Below are positions 17,563 to 26,100 of a stretch of DNA of 64,000 bases, one piece after another. The position numbers and the translations under genes are program-made. The stretch is from positions 62,001 through 126,000 of the forward strand of contig JAFAMD010000019.1 of assembly GCA_019233755.1 (NCBI GenBank), read 5' to 3'. The DNA is from Acidobacteriaceae bacterium. Its GTDB lineage: Bacteria; Acidobacteriota; Terriglobia; Bryobacterales; Bryobacteraceae. How positions within the stretch are numbered: the first letter of the stretch is position 1; each line of letters begins with the position of its first letter. A model generated the notes under the pieces. The model was not told where the DNA came from. It saw only the letters and a program-made list of their open reading frames with translations, and ran no database searches.

Positions 17563-18411
17563 ATGAAGGAACTCCTTCAGGTGCTCACCCCGGGCGAGCC
17601 GGACTGGCTTGTAGCAACCCAGCTCGACCCGAAACGGCTTCCGGCGCATGTAGCTATCATCATGGACGGAAATGGCCGTTGGGCGAGGCAACGGAATTAC
17701 CCAAGGATCCTGGGCCACAAAGCGGGTGTGAACTCGGTGCGCAAGGTTGTCGAAACCTGCGCCCAACTTGGCCTGGAGGCGCTGACTCTGTACGCGTTTT
17801 CCGTCGAAAACTGGAAGCGCCCGCGACATGAAATCGAAGGCTTGTGGCGGCTGCTGCGCTTCTATCTGAAGCGAGAGCTGCCGAACCTGATGCGCAACGA
17901 TATTCAGTTGGTCGCCATCGGACGCCTGGAGTCGCTTCCAGCCGGGGTGCAAGAGGAGCTTCACTCCGTCATGGATCAGACGGCCTGCAACCGCGGTATG
18001 CGTTTGAACCTCGCGATCAATTATGGCGGCCGTACCGAACTGGTGGACGCGGTCAACACGATGCTCTACAATGCGCGCCTCGAAGGGAATCTGGACTCGC
18101 TCGAGATCACCGAGGAGGGTATCGCGGCACACCTCTATACCGCCGGAGTAAAGGATCCCGACCTGCTTATTCGTACTTCCGGCGAGCTGCGGGTCAGCAA
18201 CTTCCTGCTCTGGCAGATCGCTTACGCCGAACTCTACGTCACGGAAACGCTGTGGCCTGATTTCAATCGCACCGAATTGCTCGAAGCGATTTGCGAATAT
18301 CAGAATCGTGAACGGCGCTTTGGCGGACTCGCACGCACCTCTACTTCTTCTCTGGACCAGCCCGCGTCCTTTCTTCTCGAAGAAGAAGCCTTGGAACTGC
18401 CTCTCGCCTGA
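17563..18411 (+). CDS. uppS: undecaprenyl diphosphate synthase (cis-prenyltransferase)
   Basis: The protein has 282 residues. Catalytic Asp35 sits in HVAIIMDGNGRWARQR. The family run follows: GHKAG 51-55, LTLYAFSVENWKRP 75-87, INYGGR 152-157, RTSGELR 204-210, SNFLLWQIAYAELY 212-225 and WPDF 231-234. It makes the C55 lipid carrier precursor for peptidoglycan and LPS. A 25-residue N-terminal extension and a C-terminal acidic tail make it longer than E. coli UppS. It is followed after 21 nt by cdsA, the common bacterial order. Confidence 0.95.
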   Translation: MKELLQVLTPGEPDWLVATQLDPKRLPAHVAIIMDGNGRWARQRNYPRILGHKAGVNSVRKVVETCAQLGLEALTLYAFSVENWKRPRHEIEGLWRLLRFYLKRELPNLMRNDIQLVAIGRLESLPAGVQEELHSVMDQTACNRGMRLNLAINYGGRTELVDAVNTMLYNARLEGNLDSLEITEEGIAAHLYTAGVKDPDLLIRTSGELRVSNFLLWQIAYAELYVTETLWPDFNRTELLEAICEYQNRERRFGGLARTSTSSLDQPASFLLEEEALELPLA

Positions 18412-18432
18412 ATTGGTGGAGAGTTCAAATAG

Positions 18433-19227
18433 ATGAAACGCCTGATTACGGCAATCGGGCTGATTCTGCTTGCGCTCTATTTGATTTTCGCTGCCCCCCA
18501 AGCCGTTTTTATCAGCGCAGCCACTCTCTGTGGCGTGTTGTGTTATTGGGAGTACTCAGGGCTCGTCGCAAAGCATTCCATCAAGGAGCCGGGCGTATTC
18601 GGTTTTCTGATCGGGCTCGCGCTCTTGTTTTGGCCGACGCAATTGCCGGGTATCGATCTGCTCGCCGCGTTGACCCTATTAGTGCTGTTGGCTTCTGTGT
18701 TCGCGCTGCGCTACTCCGATATGCGGGAAGTTCTGCCGCAGGTTGCCTGCGCGCTTCTCGGCGGCTTTTATGCCTTTGCACCCTGGCGGTTCGCCAGGGA
18801 CTTAAGGCATGAAAGTGTCCATCTCCTGTTTTTTGCGCTGGCCCTCAACTGGGCAGGCGATAGCACGGCGTATTACGTCGGAAGGTACTTCGGAAGGCAC
18901 AGGCTCGCACCTGTCGTGAGCCCGAAGAAGAGCTGGGAAGGCGCCATTGCATCCGTTGCCGGTTCGGTCATCTTCGGCGTGCTGTATTTGGGCCACTTTG
19001 TTCCGCGGCTGCAGTGGTGGGAAGTCGTTGGGATGGCTATGCTCGGAAACATTGCGGGACAGTTCGGAGATCTGGTTGAGTCTGCCATGAAGCGGGGTGC
19101 GGGTCTGAAAGACAGCGGCACTATCTTTCCAGGGCATGGCGGCATGCTGGATCGCGTCGACAGCAGTTTGTTTGCACTGCCGGTGGTCTACGTTCTTTAT
19201 CGTTTGCTTGAAGCCTTCAAGCAATAA
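18433..19227 (+). CDS. cdsA: phosphatidate cytidylyltransferase
   Basis: The protein has 264 residues with about seven to eight membrane segments. The signature at about 215-245 reads ESAMKRGAGLKDSG, then PGHGGMLDRVDS, with the two aspartates needed for catalysis. SPKKSWEGAIAS precedes it. It makes CDP-diacylglycerol from phosphatidate and CTP. GGAGAG precedes the ATG. It forms an operon with uppS, and by spacing possibly with the envelope genes upstream. Convergent with the VWA gene, whose stop is 17 bp away. Confidence 0.94.
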   Translation: MKRLITAIGLILLALYLIFAAPQAVFISAATLCGVLCYWEYSGLVAKHSIKEPGVFGFLIGLALLFWPTQLPGIDLLAALTLLVLLASVFALRYSDMREVLPQVACALLGGFYAFAPWRFARDLRHESVHLLFFALALNWAGDSTAYYVGRYFGRHRLAPVVSPKKSWEGAIASVAGSVIFGVLYLGHFVPRLQWWEVVGMAMLGNIAGQFGDLVESAMKRGAGLKDSGTIFPGHGGMLDRVDSSLFALPVVYVLYRLLEAFKQ

Positions 19228-19243
19228 AGCGAGGCTGTTTTGC

Positions 19244-20482
19244 TTAATGGATCGTCCGCGTTTTGCGATTCATGTAGTCCATCAGCAGGTAATTTCCGAG
19301 CGTGTACGGAGTAGTGAAGTAGGCTTTACCCCGGCACATCTCAGTCACTTTCTGGACGAATTGAACCAGCCCGTAGTCGCTGGCCAGCATAAATGTGTTG
19401 ATGAGAATGCCGCGCTTCTTGCAGCGCGCGACTTCTTCTAACGTCTGGCTGATGACTAGCGGATCGAGACCGAAGGCGTTCTTATAAATACGTCCGTCAT
19501 CGAGAGTCAGGGCGGAGGGCTTGCCGTCGGTGATCATGATGATCTGCCGCATGTCCTTCTTTTCCTGAGCCAGAAGCTTCTGCGCCAGAATCAGGCCATC
19601 ACGCGTATTCGTGTAATACGGACCGACCTGTACTCTGGCGAGCTCGGAGATACGAAGCTCTTCCGCCGAATCATGAAAGAGAACACAGCGCAGCGAATCA
19701 CCCGGATACTGCGTGCGGATCAGATGAGACAGCGCAAGCGCGACCTTTTTGGCCGGTGTGAAGCGGTCTTCGCCATACAGGATCATGCTATGACTGCAAT
19801 CGAGCATGAGCACCGTGGCGCATGAACTCTGATACTCCGATTGATGAACGTGGAGGTCAGAGTACTCGAGATTCAACGGAAGGCTCAGCCCTTCGCGCTG
19901 AATGGCAGAGAAAAGAGTGGCGCTTACATCAAGGTTAAGGGTATCGCCGAATTCATAAATTTTCGCTCCGCCGCTTGCATCAATCCCGGTGGAGAGGTCG
20001 CGTGTGTCGTGGGCGCCAAAACTGGACTTGCCGAGCGAACCGAGCAGATCTTTCAGCGTCTTGAAGCCGAGAAAATCGATTGCCTTGTCGGTAACCTCAA
20101 AATGCATCCGAGTTTCGGGGCCGCCTTGCGATCCTGGCGCGGAAGGCGATTCGGGTGGGGGGCCGTCGGTATTGATGTAGCCCGCCTGCTCGAGCTTTTG
20201 CACGAGACGCTCGATGAGCTTTTCACGCTGCTGGGCGGACATCTGCTGCAGCCGTTCCAGCATTTCCTGCATCTGTTCCTGACTGAATAGCGAGCCGCTT
20301 TCGAGCGCGCGTTCGATGGCCTTTTTCAGATCTTCCAGCGTGTGCTGGTTCATCTCCGAGAACTGCAGGTACGGGTCCTGATAGCCGCTCTGGAGGAGAT
20401 AGTCGGCCAGGGCGCGGAGCAGATCTTCCATCCCGATCCCGAGATCTTCTTCCGAGTATTTCGAATAAGAGATCCGCCGCAT
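19244..20482 (-). CDS. VWA-domain protein partnered with an AAA ATPase
   Basis: The protein has 412 residues and no signal peptide. The N-terminal 110 residues form helix and coiled coil (Gln/Glu-rich, QEQMQEMLERLQQMSAQQRE), with a Pro/Ser linker near 110. From about 220 is a von Willebrand A domain with MIDAS LMLDCSHSM (DxSxS form) and MITDGKPS. It resembles Mg-chelatase D/CoxE-like subunits. The partner ATPase ends 18 bp upstream and the two form a two-gene operon, the layout of MoxR-type chaperone systems that insert metal or remodel a client. The client is unknown. Confidence 0.85.
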   Translation of the reverse strand: MRRISYSKYSEEDLGIGMEDLLRALADYLLQSGYQDPYLQFSEMNQHTLEDLKKAIERALESGSLFSQEQMQEMLERLQQMSAQQREKLIERLVQKLEQAGYINTDGPPPESPSAPGSQGGPETRMHFEVTDKAIDFLGFKTLKDLLGSLGKSSFGAHDTRDLSTGIDASGGAKIYEFGDTLNLDVSATLFSAIQREGLSLPLNLEYSDLHVHQSEYQSSCATVLMLDCSHSMILYGEDRFTPAKKVALALSHLIRTQYPGDSLRCVLFHDSAEELRISELARVQVGPYYTNTRDGLILAQKLLAQEKKDMRQIIMITDGKPSALTLDDGRIYKNAFGLDPLVISQTLEEVARCKKRGILINTFMLASDYGLVQFVQKVTEMCRGKAYFTTPYTLGNYLLMDYMNRKTRTIH

Positions 20483-20500
20483 GCCGAGCTCCTTGACAGT

Positions 20501-22033
20501 TCAGTTGAGGTTCCGGCGTCCGCCGCCGGGGCCGCCCCGGCGGGGATCATAGCCGCGCCGTCCGAGGTCATCACGGTCGTCCCGGAGCCTCTCGTCACGC
20601 GATGAGCGCTCTCCGGCGACGAACGCCAGCTCCTCGTTCCGGCTGATGCGCTTGTGGGCATACAGCCCTTCAAGGATGAATTCCGCGGCCGAGGCGCGCA
20701 TAGCATCGCTTTCGCTCTCGCTGAGGCCGAGCTTCTTGGTGTATTGCAGGAGCTCCTGAATACGGCAGAGATCGCGGAGCATATGTTCGGTCGACATTTC
20801 CTCATCGAGCCGCAGGGAGCCGCCCAGCTCGAACCACTGCACGATCTGGCGCAGGTTCACATTCTCGAAGTACGAGCTGAATACCTTGCCCACGGCGCTG
20901 CGGATCAGCTCCCGGGCGACAGCATCTCCACCCTTAAGTTCTCCCTCGTACTCCAGTTCAAGCTTTCCGGTAATGGATGGGAGCGCCGCGTAGAGATCGA
21001 GGATTCGCGGAACAGCGGTCTGCTCCTTTGTCTTCAGGGCCCGTCGCTCGGCATTCGAAACTACATTTTCGAGCACCGTAATGGGCAGGCGCTGGGATAC
21101 GCCCGAACGCTTATCGACCCGCTTGTCCTCACGGGCGAGGAACGCGACTTGTTCAACTACTTCGTGAATGTAGGGCGGAACCTCAAGCTCGATGGGCGAA
21201 CGGCGGCGCGTCCATGCTTCCTGCCGCGTGATGGCCATGCCGTGTTCGACCGTAAGCGGATAATGTGTGCGAATTTCACTGCCGATGCGGTCTTTCAACG
21301 GCGTAATGATCTTGCCGCGTGCGGTATAGTCTTCCGGGTTGGCGGTGAAGATCAGCGCCACGTCGAGCGGGAGACGAACCGGATATCCCTTGATCTGAAC
21401 ATCCCCTTCCTGCATGATGTTGAACAGTCCGACCTGGACCTTACCGGCGAGATCCGGCAGTTCGTTGATGATGAACAGTCCGCGGTTCGCCCGGGGAACC
21501 AGGCCGTAGTGAATTGTCAGCTCGCTCGAGATGTCCTGGGCGGTGCGGGCAGCCTTGATCGGGTCGATATCGCCGATCATGTCAGCGATTGTGACGTCCG
21601 GTGTAGCGAGCTTTTCGATGTAGCGGTCGTCGGCAGAGATCCACGCAATCGGAGTCTCGTCTCCAAGCGCGGCCACCTTGTCGCGGCACTGCCTGCAGAT
21701 TGGCCGCAGCGGATGATCGCGAATCTCACAGCCGGCGATGTAGGCCATCTGCGGATCAAGCAGGCCGGTGAGCAGGCGAGCGATGCGCGTTTTGGCTTGG
21801 CCGCGCAGGCCCAAGAGGATGAAATTGTGACGCGAAAGGATCGCGTTCACCACCTGAGGAACGACTGTGTCCTCGTATCCCAGCACCCCGGGAAAGAGGT
21901 TTTCGCCGCGGTCGAGCTTGCAGATGAGATTGGTTCTGAGCTCTTCTTTCAGAGTTCGATCAGGATGAAGGCGTTCGGAAAAACGACTGGCGCGAAGCGC
22001 GCCCAGGGTGCGTGGCAAGTCGGAATGAATCAT
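20501..22033 (-). CDS. MoxR/Mg-chelatase-I-like AAA+ ATPase
   Basis: The protein has 510 residues. Walker A is LLGLRGQAKTRIARLL (GxxGxxKT); Walker B-like is RGLFIINELPDL; FTANPEDYTARG gives sensor 1 and LKDRIG the arginine-finger region. An unusual insert near 105-120 carries GCEIRDHPLRPICRQC, with three cysteines that could bind a metal. The C-terminus is Arg/Asp/Gly-rich (ERLRDDRDDLGRRGYD, then GGPGGGRR). The downstream VWA gene is its likely partner. Divergent from the ornithine-cyclodeaminase-like gene, leaving about 96 bp for both promoters. Confidence 0.87.
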   Translation of the reverse strand: MIHSDLPRTLGALRASRFSERLHPDRTLKEELRTNLICKLDRGENLFPGVLGYEDTVVPQVVNAILSRHNFILLGLRGQAKTRIARLLTGLLDPQMAYIAGCEIRDHPLRPICRQCRDKVAALGDETPIAWISADDRYIEKLATPDVTIADMIGDIDPIKAARTAQDISSELTIHYGLVPRANRGLFIINELPDLAGKVQVGLFNIMQEGDVQIKGYPVRLPLDVALIFTANPEDYTARGKIITPLKDRIGSEIRTHYPLTVEHGMAITRQEAWTRRRSPIELEVPPYIHEVVEQVAFLAREDKRVDKRSGVSQRLPITVLENVVSNAERRALKTKEQTAVPRILDLYAALPSITGKLELEYEGELKGGDAVARELIRSAVGKVFSSYFENVNLRQIVQWFELGGSLRLDEEMSTEHMLRDLCRIQELLQYTKKLGLSESESDAMRASAAEFILEGLYAHKRISRNEELAFVAGERSSRDERLRDDRDDLGRRGYDPRRGGPGGGRRNLN

Positions 22034-22129
22034 CAGAAGACTCGCTGGCTACTGTCACAGACAAGTCTAGCAGTGCGGAGGCGAGCGCCGTTTTGCGTCC
22101 TTCTCACGCGTTACAATGCGCTCACTCAC

Positions 22130-23032
22130 GTGAAACTTATTCTTGGCGAACCGGAAGTAGAGAGATTTCTCTCTTGGGAAGAGCTGCTGCCGGCGATGGA
22201 AAACGCGCTGCGCGAGCTTTCGGCAGGACACGTGGTGCAACCGGTGCGCTCCGTCCTGGCGGTTCCCGAGCAGCCTGGGTGGTTCGGGCTCATGCCGTGT
22301 ATTTACCGCGAGGTAATGGGAGCGAAGCTCGTAACGGTATTTCCGCAGAATGCGGAACACGGGCTGCCCACCCATCAGGCGAGCATTCATTTGTTCAGCC
22401 GCAAAACGGGCGAGCTGCTTTGCATTATGGACGGACGGTTAATCACGGCCCGGCGCACGGCGGCTGTCTCAGCGCTTGCGACGCGCGCGCTCTCACGACC
22501 GGATGCAAGGATTCTTGCGATTTTCGGCAGCGGCGTTCAGGCGAGGACGCATCTGCACGCATTGAGAATGGTCCGCAAGTTCGAGGAGGTTCGTGTCTGG
22601 AGCCGCAATCGGGAGCACGCGCTGCGGTTTGCGGCGGAAACGCATACCCGCGTAATGAGCGCGGAGGAAGCCGCTAAGGGAGCGGATGTTGTGGTAACGG
22701 TGACTCATGCGAGCGAGCCTGTTCTGCATGGCGCCTGGTTGAAAGAAGGTGTATATGTTAACGCGGTGGGCGCGGTAGGACCGGTTGCACGGGAGCTCGA
22801 TGATGATGTGATGCGCGGAGCGGCAGTGGTGGTGGAATCGCGCGAAGCCGCTGAACTTGAATCGGCCGAGATCGTGCAGTCGGGTGTTCCCATTTACTCC
22901 GAGCTTGGCGAGATTCTCGCCGGATCGAAACCGAAGCCCCAGGCGAGCAAGACCGTTTTTAAATCACTTGGTGTGGCGGTAGAAGATGTTGCAGCAGCCT
23001 ATCTGGTGTATGAAAAGGCGAAGCGAATTTGA
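22130..23032 (+). CDS. ornithine cyclodeaminase/mu-crystallin family enzyme
   Basis: The protein has 300 residues from GTG 22130; a longer open frame runs upstream antisense through the AAA gene but has no family sequence. N-terminal half: GLMPCIYREVMGAKLVTVFPQN with Lys in MGAKLV, then LICIMDGRLITARRTAA-type sequence. The Rossmann motif is AIFGSGVQARTHLHAL. Family members oxidise or cyclise amino acids (ornithine to proline, alanine dehydrogenase, ketimine reductase) with NAD(P). Substrate cannot be told. No clear ribosome site is seen. Confidence 0.87.
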   Translation: MKLILGEPEVERFLSWEELLPAMENALRELSAGHVVQPVRSVLAVPEQPGWFGLMPCIYREVMGAKLVTVFPQNAEHGLPTHQASIHLFSRKTGELLCIMDGRLITARRTAAVSALATRALSRPDARILAIFGSGVQARTHLHALRMVRKFEEVRVWSRNREHALRFAAETHTRVMSAEEAAKGADVVVTVTHASEPVLHGAWLKEGVYVNAVGAVGPVARELDDDVMRGAAVVVESREAAELESAEIVQSGVPIYSELGEILAGSKPKPQASKTVFKSLGVAVEDVAAAYLVYEKAKRI

Positions 23033-23109
23033 GAATTTAAGTGGGTCCGTTTTCTATCTTCTCGCCCCGGCTCTATTAGCAGTACACTGTTTCCGAAGAG
23101 AGGTGAGGT

Positions 23110-23298
23110 ATGGATAAGCCTCGTCATCCTAACGTAATTCGGACGTGGACTGTACGGCATCCTGTGCGGGGCGTGCCTCCGGTCAAGAATGAGGGTGGCA
23201 ATCGCGGGCCGGTACGCGGACTTCCACAGCCGCCGCGGCAGCAGCAGCCTCCAAAAGACAAAACCACCTCAGATAAGAGCACCGGAAAGCCGACATGA
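23110..23298 (+). CDS. 62-residue proline-rich small protein overlapping efp
   Basis: It starts at ATG 23110 with a strong ribosome site (GAGAGGTGAGGT). Its stop TGA (23296-23298) overlaps the EF-P start in an ATGA. The peptide is basic and Pro-rich, with diproline motifs at 23-24 (GVPPVK), 41-42 (QPPR) and 47-48 (QPPK), ending in a Lys/Thr/Ser tail. Diproline runs are what EF-P helps ribosomes to translate. A Pro-rich ORF translationally coupled to efp therefore suggests an autoregulatory leader, although it may also be a stable small protein. It matches no family that I know. Confidence 0.7.
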   Translation: MDKPRHPNVIRTWTVRHPVRGVPPVKNEGGNRGPVRGLPQPPRQQQPPKDKTTSDKSTGKPT

Positions 23299-23867
23299 TC
23301 ACTGCGTCGCAGATTCGTGCCGGCATGGCTATCCGTTATCAGGATCAATCTTACAAAGTAATTGCCGCCGACTACCATCCCGGGCAAGGAAAGATGGGAG
23401 GCGTTAATCATCTACGCCTGCGAAATCTTTCTACCGGCACTTTCTGGGAGCACAGCCTGCGCGCCGACCTGAAGATCGAAGAACTTCTGACGGAACGCCG
23501 GGCGCTCGAGTTTCTTTACCGCGACGGCGACACCTGCTTCTTCATGGATCCACAATCATACGATCAGATAGAAGTTCCTTCGGCGGTGATTGGAGAACAG
23601 GTTAAGTTTCTGGAGCCATCCATGCAACTGCCGGTGGATTTTGTAGAAGGACGAGCGATCAGCGTCGTGTTCCCCGACTTTATAGAGACCAGGATCGCGG
23701 ACACTGCCCCTCCGCTGCATGGTCAGGCGGATAGTGCATGGAAATCCGCCCGCCTGAGCAACGATGTCGAGATTATGGTGCCGCCGTTTGTAAAGACCGG
23801 CGATATTATCCGGTTGAACCTGACGGATTTGAAATACATGGACCGCGCGAAAGCAAAGACAAGCTAG
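23295..23867 (+). CDS. efp: elongation factor P with PGQG loop tip
   Basis: The protein has 190 residues: KOW-like N-domain, then two OB domains, standard EF-P length. It relieves ribosome stalling at proline stretches. The loop reads DYHPGQGKMGG; the residue at the tip, which is Lys34 and is beta-lysylated in E. coli (PGKG), aligns with Gln31 here. No lysyl-, rhamnosyl- or hypusine-like modification could use Gln by the known routes, and no modification gene is nearby. The C-terminal SAWKSARLSNDVEIMVPPFV and IRLNLTDLKYMDR fit the third domain. It is coupled to the 62-residue ORF by ATGA. Confidence 0.9.
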   Translation: MITASQIRAGMAIRYQDQSYKVIAADYHPGQGKMGGVNHLRLRNLSTGTFWEHSLRADLKIEELLTERRALEFLYRDGDTCFFMDPQSYDQIEVPSAVIGEQVKFLEPSMQLPVDFVEGRAISVVFPDFIETRIADTAPPLHGQADSAWKSARLSNDVEIMVPPFVKTGDIIRLNLTDLKYMDRAKAKTS

Positions 23868-24037
23868 TGATCTCTTAGCGCTAGCTTCTCTAATCGTGAC
23901 TTCAAAGCCGGCACCTACTGCGGCGTCAAGCGTTAGTCAGTGGCGAGTAAGAGTGGGAAGGCCGTACTGATGACGGCGTATGCAGAAACTGGCATGCTCA
24001 AGACAAAGTAGCTGCAAGTGTGTTACTTAGTAAAGGA

Positions 24038-24316
24038 ATGGCCAGAATACCTGCAGGACCAAGCAGAGAAATCCTCGAAGCGGCGCTACAGGGTCTCGAA
24101 GCGCAAAGACATAAATTAGACGAACAAATAGCTGGAGTGCGGGCTATCTTGGGACACGCCGCTAGAACAAATCCCAAGCGCAGTAATTCCGCCACGAGCG
24201 CAGTTGCTTCCGCTGTAGCGCCTCGCAAAAAGCGCGTTCTGAGCGCTGAGGCTCGCAAACGGATCGCGGCCGCCCAGAAAAAGCGATGGGCTGCCGTTCG
24301 AAAAGGGCGACGATAG
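24038..24316 (+). CDS. small basic hypothetical protein with SAEARKRIAAAQKKRW tail
   Basis: The protein has 92 residues from ATG 24038 (a GTG at 24020 would add six). The first half is a helix (REILEAALQGLEAQRHKLDEQIAGV), predicted coiled coil. The last 40 residues are Lys/Arg/Ala-rich, with RKKRVLSAEARKR and AAAQKKRW, like H1-type or other nucleic-acid-binding tails. This two-part layout is common among uncharacterised acidobacterial proteins. It ends 7 bp before the next gene. Confidence 0.6.
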   Translation: MARIPAGPSREILEAALQGLEAQRHKLDEQIAGVRAILGHAARTNPKRSNSATSAVASAVAPRKKRVLSAEARKRIAAAQKKRWAAVRKGRR

Positions 24317-24323
24317 GAGCCTG

Positions 24324-25340
24324 GTGGAACTGCCGTCGCTCGAGTCTCTGACGCGTGCGACCGAAATAGTTGGCGCCGCAATGCGGCCCACAGCCGAATA
24401 CACATGGCCGCTCTTGAATGCGCGGGCAGGGGTCGAGGTTTGGGTTAAGCACGAGAATCACTCGCTGGTTGGGGCGTTTAAGATTCGCGGCGCGCTGGTT
24501 TACATGCATTGGCTGGCACAAACCCAGCCGGATGCGGGCGGAGTTGTCACCGCGACACGCGGCAATTATGGCCAAGCCATCGCGTTTGCGGCAAACCGCT
24601 ACGGTCTAAAGGCCGTTATCGTCGTACCGTTCGGGAATAGCCGCGAGAAGAATCGTGCCATGCGAGCGCTGGGCGCGGAACTCATCGAGCACGGTGACGA
24701 CTTTCAGGCGGCAAGTGATTTTGCAGACCATTTGGCCCCGGAGCGTGGTTATCATCGCGCGCCCTCTTTTCACGAATTACTCGTGCGTGGAACGGGAACT
24801 TATGCTCTGGAGTTCTTGCGCAATACTCCCGAACTGGATACAGTTTACGTGCCGATTGGGCTCGGATCGTCGATTTGCGGCATGATGGCGGCTCGCGCCG
24901 CACTCCATCTTAAGACGCGTATCGTCGGTGTGGTGGCAGCGGGATCGCCCGCCTACAGCATTTCATTTCAAGAAAGAAAGCCGGTTAGCCATCCTTCGGA
25001 AACGCTGTTCGCGGACGGGCTGGCCTGCCGGGTGCCACATCCGCAAGCACTGCGGCTGATTCTGAACGGCGTGGAACGCATTGTGCAAGTGACCGACGAC
25101 GAAATCGCGGCCGCCATGCTCGCACTATTCGAAGATACGCATAATGTCGCGGAAGGCGCGGGTGCGGCTGCGTTCGCCGGACTCATGCAGGAGCGCGAGA
25201 GGTTGCGCGGCAAGCGCGCGGGAATTGTCCTGAGTGGAGGAAATGTCGACAGCGATGTGTTTGCCTCCGTGCTGACGAAGGAAGCGGCAAGGCGAACAGC
25301 GGCGACCGGATTTGACCGCAAGGACCGGAGCGTTTTCTGA
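24324..25340 (+). CDS. threonine dehydratase-like PLP enzyme (fold type II)
   Basis: The protein has 338 residues from GTG 24324 with AGGAG upstream. The PLP lysine is Lys53 in VGAFKIRGA, the phrase of serine/threonine dehydratases and racemases. TATRGNYGQAIAFAA is the substrate loop. The phosphate loop reads PIGLGSSICG, with Ser in place of the usual GGGGL run. VSDxxF-like LSGGNVD near 307 closes the site. There is no ACT regulatory domain, so it fits the catabolic or racemase-like branch. The substrate is not determinable. Confidence 0.85.
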   Translation: MELPSLESLTRATEIVGAAMRPTAEYTWPLLNARAGVEVWVKHENHSLVGAFKIRGALVYMHWLAQTQPDAGGVVTATRGNYGQAIAFAANRYGLKAVIVVPFGNSREKNRAMRALGAELIEHGDDFQAASDFADHLAPERGYHRAPSFHELLVRGTGTYALEFLRNTPELDTVYVPIGLGSSICGMMAARAALHLKTRIVGVVAAGSPAYSISFQERKPVSHPSETLFADGLACRVPHPQALRLILNGVERIVQVTDDEIAAAMLALFEDTHNVAEGAGAAAFAGLMQERERLRGKRAGIVLSGGNVDSDVFASVLTKEAARRTAATGFDRKDRSVF

Positions 25341-25386
25341 CCCATTATTCGCGAACATATTGGTAGCGATCGCGTGTTCGCTGAAT

Positions 25387-26058
25387 ATGACTAGAAGTTT
25401 CGAAACGACGGGTAATCTCTTCGACGAGCTGCCGCACGACGACGCACCGAAGCAGCCGCTTGCTCCAGGTGCGGTTATTCTCCGTGGCTTTGCCGCACGC
25501 GATGCAATGACACTCTGGGACTCGCTGCAGTACATCGTCGCCGCGGCACCCTGGCGTCACATGACCACCCCGGGCGGCTTTCGTATGTCTGTAGCGATGA
25601 CCAATTGCGGTGCGGCGGGCTGGATCAGCGATGAGAGCGGGTATCGGTACGGTCCGGTTGATCCCATCACGGGCATGCACTGGCCGGCCATCCCAGATTC
25701 TTTCTTGGGTGTTGCAGCGCGGGCTGCGGCCGAAGCCGGATACGATGGGTTTGAGCCGGATGCCTGCCTAATCAATCGCTATGAGCCGGGTGCACGGCTG
25801 ACTCTACATCAGGATAGGAATGAACGGGATTTCCGGCAGCCAATTGTTTCCGTTTCGCTTGGATTGCCGGCAGTCTTTCTCTTCGGAAGTAACACACGAA
25901 AGGACCGGCCACGCCGGATTCGGCTGGAAAGCGGCGATATTGTGGTTTGGGGCGGACCCTCCCGGCTGGCCTTTCATGGCGTTGCACCGCTGGCCGATGG
26001 CGATGACCCGCTCACCGGGCGCTGCCGCATCAATCTGACGTTTCGGAAGGCTCTCTAG
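25387..26058 (+). CDS. alkB: AlkB-type Fe(II)/2-oxoglutarate DNA dioxygenase
   Basis: The protein has 223 residues from ATG 25387; the open frame extends 25 codons upstream without a family match. Iron ligands are His141 and Asp143 (LHQDRNE) and His197 (AFHGV). Arg214, Asn216 and Arg220 (RCRINLTFR) match the 2-oxoglutarate and substrate residues R204, N206 and R210 of E. coli AlkB. It repairs 1-methyladenine and 3-methylcytosine by oxidative demethylation. It lies close downstream of the dehydratase-like gene; no Ada-box regulator is nearby. Confidence 0.93.
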   Translation: MTRSFETTGNLFDELPHDDAPKQPLAPGAVILRGFAARDAMTLWDSLQYIVAAAPWRHMTTPGGFRMSVAMTNCGAAGWISDESGYRYGPVDPITGMHWPAIPDSFLGVAARAAAEAGYDGFEPDACLINRYEPGARLTLHQDRNERDFRQPIVSVSLGLPAVFLFGSNTRKDRPRRIRLESGDIVVWGGPSRLAFHGVAPLADGDDPLTGRCRINLTFRKAL

Positions 26059-26100
26059 CCTTCTTGAGTCTTCGGTCCGCTGAGAAGCGCGACCTCATCA

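Noticed and set aside
19244..22033. Chlorophyll biosynthesis (Mg chelatase) reading of the AAA/VWA pair
   Set aside because: No other chlorophyll or cobalamin genes are nearby and the proteins fit the broader MoxR/VWA chaperone group.
20654..22129. Long plus-strand frame running through the AAA gene into the ornithine-cyclodeaminase-like gene
   Set aside because: The upstream 490 codons mirror the minus-strand AAA gene and have no family sequence. The true start is GTG 22130.
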